A DNA stretch of 42,219 bases from the NCBI GenBank assembly GCA_003339415.1, contig PDHQ01000288.1:1092-43310 (forward strand), in the 5' to 3' direction. Numbering within the stretch: position 1 is the first letter of the stretch; each line of letters opens with the position of its first letter. Source of the stretch: Ophiocordyceps camponoti-saundersi (nom. inval.). Lineage: Eukaryota > Ascomycota > Sordariomycetes > Hypocreales > Ophiocordycipitaceae. Position numbers and translations under genes: made by a program. Positions 22,020 to 32,181 of this stretch are shown here, one piece after another. Below the pieces are notes generated by a model. That model did not search any database. It saw only the letters and a program-made list of their open reading frames with translations, and had not been told where the DNA came from.

Positions 22020-23582
22020 TCACATGATGACCTCGTTGGCGACGTCCTGCAGCAAGCGTCAGTAAAGGAGTAACCGACGAGAGAGAAAGGGTAGAAATAG
22101 AAACAGAAAGAGGGGGAGGGGAAAGGGGGGGAATACGCACGCGCTTCAGCTCCTTCAGGGGCAGACAGATGCAGTTTTGGACGTGGACCTCGTCGCCGAC
22201 GGCGCAGTCCTTGCCGAGGATGGTGATGCTCTGCACCTTGACGCCGCTCTTGATGATGCTGGTCGAGTGGCTGGAGACGGGGGTGGGGGTGCCCTCGACG
22301 CGGGCCCAGGCGCCGACGCGGCTGCCCCAGCCGATGATGGAGTGGAGGACGCAGGCGTCGTGCTTGACCTCGCAGTCCTCGAGGACGATGCTCTCCTTGA
22401 TGCGGGCGCCGGCGCCGACGACGACGCGGGGGCCGATGCTGACGTTGGGGCCCAGCTTGGCCGTCGGGTGCACCTGGGCCGTCGGGTGGATGAAGACGGG
22501 GGGCACGACGTTGGGCCCGGGCTGGGCCAGCTCGGGGCTCGACAGCTGCAGGGCTCGCTGCAGGTAAAGGGCGTTGGCGGGCACGGCGGAGCCGGCCGTC
22601 TTGATCTGGCGCCAGAAGTCCTTGGTTTCGTAGACGAAGAACAGATTGCTGTCGGCCATGTCCCCTAGTATGTCCTGTTCAAGACGGATGGCCTCGTTTC
22701 CGCGCGTGGAATCATCGTCGTCGTCGTCGTCGGCAGCGGCGGCCGAGGCGGCAAAGCTGTCGAGGTGCTCGGATGAGGGATAGGAGAGGAGGCGGGAAGG
22801 ACGATCGAGACGACGCTTGATGGCGGACTTGATGGAGGGGAAGATGACTTCGGTGGAGAAGAGGTAGACGCCGCAATTGATGAGGTTGCTGATGTGGGAC
22901 TCGGGTTTCTCGACGTAGTGTAGTACGCGACGGGTGTGGGCGTCGGATACGATGCAGCCGAAATTAGTGGCGGCATCGTCTCCGACGCGGGTGCCTAAGA
23001 TGACGGCTTCGGCGTCCTTATCGACGAACAGGTTGAGCATCTCGGCCAGGGGAAAAGAGCAACAGACGTCGGCGTTGAGGACGAAGAGTCGCTCGGGACG
23101 ACCCTTGAGGATGGCATCTCGAAAATGATAGAGGCCGCCTGCGGTGCCCAGAGCTTGATACTCGCGCAGGTAACGGATGGTGATGAAGGGGAACTCCTTT
23201 GCGGAATCCTTGACGAAGTCGCGGAAGACGGTCTCGTCGTAGTAGCCGATGATGTAGACCTCTTGGATCAGCTTGTTGGGCACGCGGGCTATGGCGGCGA
23301 GGCAGTGCCAGATGATGGCGTGGCCTGCTACCTCGAAAAGAGGCTTGGGAACGTCGAGAGAGAGGGGACGGAATCGAGTTCCGCGGGAAGGGCCTCCGAC
23401 CTGGTGGTTTTAGGTTTTTTTTTGCGCCGAGTTGGTTGAGTTTGAGTAATTGGAAGAGAGGAGGAGAGGAGTGGACAGGGAGAAGGGGGGGGGGAGAAGG
23501 GGGAGAGTTAGCTCACGAGAATGACGGCCTTGGTGACGCCCTGACCCTTGGGACGGTGGGTCAGAGGGACCTGAAGAGACAT
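22020..23582 (-). CDS. GDP-mannose pyrophosphorylase alpha-type (GMPPA-like) protein
   Basis: Three exons on the minus strand: 23582-23517, 23400-22141 and 22046-22020, giving 450 residues; the introns are 116 and 94 bp, both phase 0. The start has MSLQ..., and exon 1 joins exon 2 to make TKAVILVGGPSRGTRFRPL, the nucleotidyltransferase loop in its GMPPA form (residues 18-35), followed by DVPKPLFEVAGHAI. The C-terminal part (about 325-440) has hexapeptide repeats of a left-handed beta-helix. The last exon is just eight codons plus stop (DVANEVIM). In animals GMPPA regulates the catalytic GMPPB subunit by sensing GDP-mannose; fungal members of this longer class are kept beside the catalytic Mpg1/Psa1 enzyme. 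A poly-Asp tract (about 246-252) is an odd acidic insertion. Whether it is catalytic or regulatory is not decided here. Confidence 0.92.
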
Positions 23583-24842
23583 GTTCGTCGGGAGAAGGTA
23601 GGGAGGTCGAATTAAGTGATTGTCTTGTCTCTTGCGATGGTCAATCCAGAGACTAAAAGTGGTGATGATTTGCTGGCGGTTTCCTTGGTAGAAGCTAGAG
23701 GGAGGATCCACGTACGTAGTAGATCATAGATGGAGGGATGGGGATAGGGAGGTTGGGTGATGATGTAAGCGTACAGGCGCTATGACCGCCCAGGGCCCAG
23801 GGGAAGCTACCTGTATTTGGCTTGGCAGGTCCGCTATATCAACGGGGAGGAAAAGTCAATCGCTGGGCTGTGAGTCATAGTGAATCAGTGCGTCCCGGTC
23901 CGTCGACGACGACGGACGACGACGACGTCCTACTGGTGATATAACGAGAGGAGAAACATGAGATACCAGGATTATTGTATGTTGTTGAGAAAAAGCTTCT
24001 ACTTCCAGTCCCGTTGTTTCTTCCATAGAAGTAGACGTACATACAACATCCCTTCCTACAAACGGCAGACCACTGTATCCGTACAATACTACACACACAT
24101 CTCCATCCCTACACGGGCTACGGGCTACGGATGCAAGATCCGAACTGCACCGCTGGCCCAGCCACCTTGAATTACATACATGCATACTTTCGAAGCCCCT
24201 GCGGAAAAAAGAAAAGGAAAAAGGGAAACGGCCAACACCTTTCTCTCTTTCTTCTGCCAGTAATTTCTGCTGAGGCCCGCCTATCTTCAACCCAAGCCTT
24301 CGTTTCATCCTACTGCAGCCTTTTCCCCCTCTTAAGAAACCCCCCCCCCCCCCCCCCCCTAAAGAGATAGAACGGCTTCTTGCTGATAACTCTTCTCTTC
24401 GTCTCTCTTCCTTTCTATCTCTCTCTTTTCATCCTTCTTCATCCGCCTGTTATACCGCCTATGCTCTACACATAAAACCCTATCACCAGTACATGAGTGT
24501 CTGGCGCGAGAGAGAGAGAGATAGAGAGAGAGACTGCCTGCCAGGTGCCGAACAAACGGGCGGCAGCTGTTGGCATTTCCTCGTTTGCATCTGGCCCAAA
24601 ACCCCCCACTCCTTCCCTCATCTTCTTTCCTTCCCTCGTCTTCTTCCTTCCCTCATCATCTTCCTCTTCCTCTTCCTCTCTCTTGTTTATTCTTTCCCCT
24701 TCTTTCACCCTCCTTCACACACATAGAAAAAAGGCACTCTCTCTCTCTCTCTTCTTTACCTTCCATCTCCCTTCTTTCTCGCACCCTCCTTTCTCTCTTT
24801 GCCACTCATACCTTCTTTCATCTTGTCTTCCCTTCGTCCGTC
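23583..24842. other. Divergent promoter region between the GMPPA-like gene and the dynamin-like gene
   Basis: About 1.26 kb with both 5' leaders. It includes a 20-C homopolymer (24340-24359), a GA run (24510-24532), and a long CT-rich tract from 24600 to 24840 that leads directly into the dynamin-like start codon. No other gene is supported. Confidence 0.6.
24340..24359. repeat. Poly-C tract (20 C) in the dynamin-like gene leader
   Basis: An uninterrupted run of 20 C on the coding strand, 484 bases before the dynamin-like start codon. Confidence 0.9.
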
Positions 24843-27707
24843 ATGCCGCGTGCGGCCAGTAAACGAGGCGCACCTGTTGTGAAGCCCGAACCAGGACGTA
24901 CCCTCCAAAACACGCCCATCACACCTCCAGCCAGGGCTACCAACAGTCCTGAAGAGTCTGTGGCCGGCACCGTCGATTTTGTCGGATCTACCACTCGCTG
25001 GAACCGATCTGATGCCCGTGAGTTTGTCAGAGCCCTCTACACCATCAACAAGATAACTGACCCGCACATCACAGCGGCGCCAAGCGAGCGTCTGAGAACG
25101 ACGGAGTCGGAGCCTCTTCTGAGAGAATTAAGGCCCGCCAGAGGTCAGCCTAGTATGGCTATGGAGAGCCCAGCCAAGGCAGATGAAAGTTTCCTGCACA
25201 GTTCTTTCAAAGATATTGGAAAGCATCTTAAGAACTGCAACGACACTCTCGGGGAGCTTCAGCAGCTCGGAGTCTCCCACGAGGTGCAGCTGCCCGAGCT
25301 TGTTCTCGTCGGTGACCAGTCTGCCGGCAAGTCCAGCTTGATGTCAGGTCTCGCTCATCTCAACCTCCCGAGAAGCGAGGGCACCTGCACCAGGTGCCCG
25401 TTGCACATCCGAGTCTCCAAGAACGACGAATGGTCGTGCCGTGTGTGGCTGCGCAAGGACTACTTCTACGATCCCCCCCAGGACCGGAACGTGGTCGAGT
25501 CGGATGTGACGGATAAAGATCCCTTCTTCCCCTGGAAGAAACGCAGGGCCACCGCTATTCAAGAGTTCAAGACGATGCACGATAGCGACGAGATCGAGGA
25601 AGTGCTTCGTTGGGCTCAGATCGCCATCCTGAACGACAGCGTGCACTACGCCTCGTTCGTTCCCAAAGCCGGCGCCACCGCGATCAACACTACTTTCGAG
25701 GCAGCGGCCGAGACGACGCAGGCCAAGTTCTCGCCCAACGTTGTCGCTCTGGAGATCAAGGGTCCGCGCCTGCCGGACCTTTCTTTCTACGATATGCCCG
25801 GCATTTTCGAGAATCCAGCCGACGCCAAGGACGATTATCTGGTCAATGTCGTGCAGAACTTGACCAAAAGCTATATGTCGCACCCGTCAGCCATCATCAT
25901 CTGCGCCATGCCCATGAATACGGACGCCGAGAATTCGTCGAGTTTCCGCCTCACGCGGAAGTTGGGGGCAACTAACCGTACCATCGGCGTCCTCACCAAG
26001 GCTGATCTGCTGCCCGAGGGTAATCACGAGCAGTGGCTTAACATCATGAAGGGTGAGGCTCATGTTACGGGACTCGGCTACTTTATCACGTCGCGACCGC
26101 CTCAGAAGTCTCTGGAAGACCTTATGCAATGGGAGAGCAACGTCTTCGAGGAGACTTCCACCTCGGCTATTTGGCCCGATTCCTTTCATCCATTCACCTC
26201 GCGTTGTGGCGTTGAGAAGCTTATCGCCTTTCTATCTGAGAAGCTAGGCGAGGAGTTTCACAAGAGGCAAGTATCTTCTTCACCTATATATATATAAACC
26301 AAGTTCACCGAGCGCTGACAATAGACTAGACTTCCCACGATCAAGCGCAAGGTCAAGGTTCACCTCGACAAGGTCAACAGACAGCTCGCGAACCTACCGG
26401 AGCTTCCGGACAACGTACAGCTGGAGATCAAGACCGGGCTTAACAAGTTCGCCGAGCGATCTTGTGCAAAGATAGACGAATTCATCGAGTTTTTTAACCA
26501 GCTTCCTCAGGACTTTCTCACCTGTCTGCTGCGGATCAAGCCAAAGTTCATCTTGAAGGACCATTCAGATTCACCAGTCGTGGAAATCTCGGACGACGAC
26601 TCCGAGATTGGCCGTGAGGCTACACGGTTCGCCACGCCGAAGCGAGGTGCACCTTTCACCAACAACAATAACACGTCCTCCAAGCGACAGAGACTGGCCA
26701 ATGGAGACGGATACATAAAAGCCGAGGGGGAGAATTCGCCAATGACGCCGGCGACGCCGAGAGCGAAGAGGGAGGACATTCTGCCCGAGCCCTTCTTCAA
26801 GTTCCGCGACATTGGACGCGGCTTCCGCACCCTTCGGCAGGTGCATGAGGAGATACGAATGAAGACGAACGCCGGAATGCCTGAGAGATTCTCAAATGAC
26901 GTCTTTACGGATCTGATTCAGGATGCTATCGAACCTTGGAAGGAACCTATAGAAGCCTTTCTCAAGGAAACGATGCGAGATCTTCACGAGAAGCTTAACG
27001 AAGCGCTCAACATGGCACTCGCGAGCCTCAAGAAGAGGTCGGTATATAAAGAGACGCAGAAGCAAGTGCGCGACTTACTCCACGAGCATCAAAAGGAGGC
27101 GCTGGCAGCGTTGACGCTACTCCACGAGGACGAGAAGGCGCGCTTTCTCACCTTTAACAAAGATGCCTTTTTAAGGTACAAGGAAGAGGAGTTTAAGGCG
27201 CTGGATGAGTTCCGGACGCAGATGCGGGTGAAGGCGCGGATCGTGAGGAGGCCCGAGATGGACGACGCGGCCTGGAAGAAGAAATCGGACGCCGAGGTGG
27301 CCAAGCTGGGCCCCGATAAGTTCGCGCGAGAGCTGGAGGTGATTGCGTATGTTAGAGGCTACTATTGCCTCGCGGCGCATCGGTTCGTGGACGCGGTGGC
27401 ACAGAGGATCATGTGTCGGATGGTTCCCTCCATCCGCCTCCAGCTCTTCCAGGTGGACGACAGGCTGGGCCTCCGGGGCCCGGACGCGAAGCAGATCTAC
27501 ATGAGGCTCGTGGAGGAGGACGCCAACACGGCGGCGAACAGGGACGCGTACAAGTCGGAGAAGACCAAGTTCGAAAAGGCGCTTTCGAGCATCGAGTCTT
27601 TGGAGGCGGGCACTACGGCGAGGGGTGCTGGGTACGAGGAGAGTACGCAGTCGATGAGCGGTGATGGTGGTATGATGGAGGTGGATGTGGCGATGGATGA
27701 GGTTTGA
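24843..27707 (+). CDS. Dynamin-family large GTPase (Mx/Vps1-like superfamily member), filamentous-fungal type
   Basis: Two exons. The preferred model is 24843-26266 and 26330-27707 (933 residues), using a GC-AG intron; a GT-AG alternative (26271-26324) adds three residues. The GTPase domain has the P-loop GDQSAGKSS (157-165), switch I threonines in RSEGTCTRCP, switch II DMPG (317-320) and TKAD (385-388). The middle and C-terminal parts are helical and charged, as expected of a stalk and GTPase effector region. A disordered insert (about 555-630) carries an acidic VVEISDDDS, a basic KRQR (593-596) and IKAE. Dynamins of this class remodel membranes or oligomerise on them, but I cannot assign an organelle. 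The start is the first in-frame ATG after a long CT tract; the open frame before it is low-complexity leader. Confidence 0.88.
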
Positions 27708-28454
27708 TGGTGATGTCGTGTGTTTTCTCTGGTGATGTTTTGTTGGGCGTGTGACGGAGAGAGTGTGAAGGGGGGGAAGAGAGAGCTGGTGTGCTCGGGT
27801 CGGTGTGTGTTGTTTTGTGCATGCATTGCACGAGGTGGTGTGTGTGTGTGTATGTGTACTATATCAGGAGAGACTTCAGGAGAGACAGACATCTGGACTT
27901 ATATAAGTCGGTAGACAACGAGGTCCTTGATATTAAAGTAGAGGGAGAGAGGGCGAGAGGGAGCTGTGAGTGTGAGTGAGCTGTCTACCTAGGCGCTGAA
28001 ACAGGTAGTCTTTTTGTTCCCACACGATGGATGGGTAGGGACTCTGGAAGGGGAAGGGATGAGGAGGAGGGGAGAGGAGTATCCGCACCTGTGTGTGCGT
28101 GTGCGTGTGTGTTTGTAACTGTGTATTCCGCTATGCCTCGGTAAGGAGATTGAAGCTGAGAAGCATCTCCATGTGTGTATGTACATACTAGAATAGGTAG
28201 GCATGGACATAGGCATGTATGTATGTATGTAAGTATATATATATGTATGATGAATGGCTTCGAGGTAGAACAACGCCCTCTTATTCATTCTTGCTTCCTG
28301 CCGACACATGTATTGTTGTTGAGTTGCATCCTCATCCTCATCCTTATTCTCACCAGCTGATACGACGGAATATGTTCGGAGCACAGAGTAGGTGCTAACT
28401 GCTAAGGGATACGTGTGGCGGAGCTCGTCACGTGAGCGGAAGAGTTCCTCCGAT

Positions 28455-28478
28455 ATCCGTATCCGTATCCGTATCCGT
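28455..28478. repeat. (ATCCGT)4 hexanucleotide array
   Basis: Four perfect tandem ATCCGT units ending in the ATCCGTAC word that is scattered singly through the window's intergenic DNA. Confidence 0.95.
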
Positions 28479-29656
28479 ACATCATTTCTCAACTAACCAA
28501 CCACATCCCACTCATTAACGACGATACTCACAACCCGCCTCCCTTAACATACACGGTATATATGTATGTATAAGGGCCACAACCCCCCTAATGCCTGACT
28601 CTTTCGAAATCTCTCGGAAATACAACACAAGGGGTGGGAGTGGAACTTGTTGTTCCAGGAGAAAGGAAAGATGCCGGGTTCCGCTTCGGTTCTGTACGAC
28701 CCTCCCTCGCGTTCCTTCGAAAGGGGGGGGAGAGAGGAGAGACCCGCCAGCTCCGCCTGTGGGGATTTCTCCTTCTTCTTCTTTAAAAGAGAGAGAGATG
28801 TAGATATGTAGCTTTTTTTAAGCCTTTCGTGTTGGGTCGGTTTAATATGTAAGGAATATCGTTTCTTATCTTTGCCATGCCGTCGGTTATATTCGAGTTT
28901 GTTCAGTCCTGTTTCTCGTGTCTCCCTTACATGCATACTCTCCCCCCTCTTCTTCTTGGGTTTTAGGGATGCTTACTTTGAGTCTTGTGGCGTCCCTTAG
29001 ACAGCATCGTACCGGATAAGGTGGTTATGTGTGATTTTTCTTTCGAGACGCCCTTTTTTTTTGGTCTGTTCTCATTCGCTGTTTTGTTATAGGTGCAAAG
29101 TTACATATTCTTGGCTTTACCTTGCCGAGCTGTCTTCTTCTTTTTTAATTTGCTCAGCGCTCTCCGTGCCTGATGCTTCTCTCTCTCCTTTGCTTTACGG
29201 CTACATGCACCCACTGGACCTTGAAAGAAATTCCCCTCCCCATCTCTCTGTCATTCCTTGTGACCGTTTTCTATCGTCTGAAGACGGTCCGCTTCTCCGG
29301 CTTCTACCTGTTCTTTCTATGTGCTCCACCATACAACAATACAATACTCTCTCTCTCTCTCTCTCGTTTGCGTCCATGAAAGAGGTAACGTTCTATTGTG
29401 CAACTTACATACATACTGGCCCCGTTGATCAACATGTTCGCCAAGTCCTTGATTTCACAACTCATCTCGGCCAATGCCTTGATACTATCGTGAGAAGTCA
29501 AAATCCCAAACCTTACCGCCGTTCTTACATACAATCTTGCCACCTTTCTTGATTAAAAAGAAAAACATCGCCGCCCCTCCTGGTTTTGTTGGTCAAAATT
29601 CAGCTTCCGCCGTAGCTTAAGTCGGCCTCTTCCCCGTCTCTCCTTTTAAACTCCTT

Positions 29657-29672
29657 CCCCCCCCCCCCCCCC
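29657..29672. repeat. Poly-C tract (16 C) in the sugar transporter leader
   Basis: An uninterrupted C-run on the coding strand 256 bases before the transporter start codon. Confidence 0.9.
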
Positions 29673-29927
29673 TCTCTTCTCCTTCTTTACGAAGCATACA
29701 TCTACATACACACATACATACGTACGTACGTCTATTGTACATACACACACAGATTCACCTGTTATTTCCTTGTCGAATCCTTTCCCATCACAGCGCCGAT
29801 CCATCCATCTCTTTCCCAGTCTTGCAAGTCTTGTTCAGCTCTCCGCTATCGGCGACGTCCCAGATCTCCAGGGGAGGAGGAGGAGGAGGAGGAGGGGAAG
29901 GGGGTGTGCTCTGGTTCGCTTCGCATC

Positions 29928-31842
29928 ATGGACGCGCCTCAAAGCTCTACGCCGCATGACGGCAAAGAGACGGCGGCAGCACAGGACCCTCGTCTGGATC
30001 CGGTGACGTGGTACAGAGAGCCTCATCTCCGCAAGCTCTACTTCTTTTGCCTCTTCCTCCTCATCGGCTCCGCCACCACCGGCTTCGATGGCATGCTTCA
30101 AAATACTTCCCAGCAGATGGACGCCTGGAAGGCCTTCTTCCCCGAGTATCTCGACGCCAACAAGCTCGGCATCCTCATCAATATATACAACATCGGCTCC
30201 ATCACCTCCTTCTTCCTCTCTCCCTACATGGCTGACATGCTCGGTCGCAAACCTACCATCGTCGTCGGCTGCGTCATCATGATAGCTGGCGCTTGCGTCA
30301 CCTCCTTGAGCAACGGCTATAAGAGTGAGTCTGAAGCCTTGGAGGATGGAGACTTTGCGGGCTTACCGTTCTTCAGTGTATTTGGGCGGTCGATACGTTG
30401 TCGGCTTTGGCAACTCGTTTGTTCAGGTTTGCTCGCCTATGCTACTGACTGAGCTTTGCCATCCCCAACATCGCGGTCCATTGACAACCGTCTACAACTG
30501 TCTCTGGAACTTGGGGGCATTGCGTGCGTTCAGCCTTCTTGTGTCCCTCTATCTATAAGCCTAGACTGATAGCTGTTCAGTCGTGTCCGTCATCGGTTGG
30601 GGAACTGCCTCCATCGGCAACGACTGGTCCTGGCGTTCCATAACCCTGTTACAGGCCGTCCCCTCCGTTCTTCAGCTCATCGGCATCTGGTGGCTGTCCG
30701 AGTCACCCCGGTTCCTCGTCAGCAAGGGTCGGTCGAGGCAGGCCCTGGACGTCTTGGCCAAACACCACGGAGGCGGCGACGTCGACCACCCGACTGTTCG
30801 CTTCGAGTTCCGCAAGATCAAGGAGGCTATCGAGGTGGAGCGCAACGTTGACAAGACGTCGTCCTACCTGGACTTCTTCAAGACCAAGGGGAACCGTTGG
30901 CGGTTGGCTATTGTTGTCTCGCTCGGCATCATATCGCAGTATAGCGGCAACGCTCTCTTCTCCAACTATATCGACATTGTCTACGAGGGCGCCGGCATTC
31001 GGGAGCAGAATAAGAAGCTCGCCGTACGTTCTATATTCCTAGAGAAGAAGAAAAGGGGGGGAGAGGGGGAGAGAGGGAGAGACAAAACGCTGACGCTGTC
31101 ATTGCTAGCTGACCGCCGGCAGAACCATCATGGACCTCTGCGTCTCCATCACCGCCGCCCTTTCCGTCGACAAGGTCGGTCGTCGTCCGCTCTTCCTCGT
31201 CGCCATCTCGGGAATGGTAATCGCATTCGCCTGCTGGACCGTCGTCGGAGCCGTGTACGAAAACTCGGCCGTGCAGGCATCCGACGGCCGCGTATCCTAC
31301 ACCAACGAGGCCGCCGGCTTCGCCCAGATCGCCTTCGTCTGGGTCTTCCTCATCTTCTATGACGTCGGCTTCTCCGGCCTGCTCGTGGCCTACGCTCTCG
31401 AGGTCCTTCCCTTTCACCTGAGGGCCAGGGGCATGGTTATCCTCAACGTGGTGATTCAGGCCGTGCTGGCCATCGGAAAGTAAGCCACGCTCACTTTTCT
31501 CTTCTTTCTTTCCTTCTTCCCTGTGTAAATACAGACGTCCTCAAGAGGCCTTCAACTGAACTGACCCACGGAAACAACAGTCAAACGAACAAGCTTGCAT
31601 GGAACGGCCTGCCCCGTCATTGGAACTTTATGCTCTTCTACACGCTGTGGAACGCCTGCGAGCTCATCTTCGTCTACTTCTTCTACGTCGAGACCAAGGG
31701 CCATACGCTCGAGGACGTGGCGCGCATCTTTGATGGCAAAGACGCCGTCTCGCCTGTCCGGCTCAAGCAGACGGACAAGGAGGCGCGCCTGGTGGCTTCG
31801 AACCACGACCAGAGTTCTCTTTCGGATACCAAGGCTGTGTGA
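29928..31842 (+). CDS. MFS sugar transporter (hexose/lactose-permease-like, sugar porter family)
   Basis: Five exons: 29928-30324, 30377-30523, 30581-31023, 31109-31479 and 31581-31842, giving 539 residues; introns are 52, 57, 85 and 101 bp with GTGAGT, GTGCGT, GTACGT and GTAAGC donors. A twelve-helix sugar:proton symporter of the plasma membrane is expected. Sugar-porter signatures are all present: DMLGRKP (motif A), GGRYVVGFG, LLTELCHPQHRG, SESPRFLVSKGR, DKVGRRPLF, and VETKGHTLEDVA at the end. The N-terminal WYREPHLRKLYFF start of helix 1 and TTGFDGMLQN are typical of fungal lactose-permease-like members. Intron 3 carries a purine run on the coding strand. The substrate cannot be read from the sequence. 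It converges on the secreted-protein gene 340 bases downstream. Confidence 0.93.
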
Positions 31843-32181
31843 GGCAAAAACTGTCATCTCGTCCTGCAATTCTTCCTTATGGTGATGAACAGGGTTTGTA
31901 TTAGGTCAACAGGCCGACTCCTATTTCCCCCTCCCTCGTCTTACTCATGGTAAGGAGTCGTCTGCATGCATCTATGTATTTGTGTCTTTTTCTCTCCTCG
32001 ATTATGGTGACAGCCAGTAAAGGCCTGTACAGAAAAGGTGGCAGCTAAAAAGGGGGGGGGAGCATTATGATTACACCACCTACTGGGTGATGAACTGATG
32101 ATTATACGCCTTGTATGCAAGGCTTTGGGCGCTTATTATGTCTGTACGATACGGCGCTGTAGGACCGCTGTTTTCTTCGTA
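31843..32181. other. Short convergent intergenic region
   Basis: The 3' flanks of the sugar transporter and the secreted-protein gene meet here. I see only T-rich and G-run sequence and nothing else of note. Confidence 0.6.

Larger units (their letters stand above)
27708..29927. other. Gene-free stretch between the dynamin-like gene and the sugar transporter
   Basis: 2.2 kb without a supported gene. It has GT/GTGT runs after the dynamin-like stop, TGTATG arrays near 28215, a perfect (ATCCGT)4 array, CT runs near 29350, a 16-C tract (29657-29672) and ACAT/ACGT words near 29700. A 173-codon open frame at 29031-29552 shows no family resemblance and runs through simple sequence. The last 300 bases are likely the transporter's promoter and leader. 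Confidence 0.55.

Noticed and set aside
24570..24842. N-terminal extension of the dynamin-like open frame
   Set aside because: It begins without ATG and is translated CT-rich leader; the first in-frame ATG is 24843.
29031..29552. 173-codon open frame
   Set aside because: No recognisable family, passes through CT repeats, no splice-consistent extension found.
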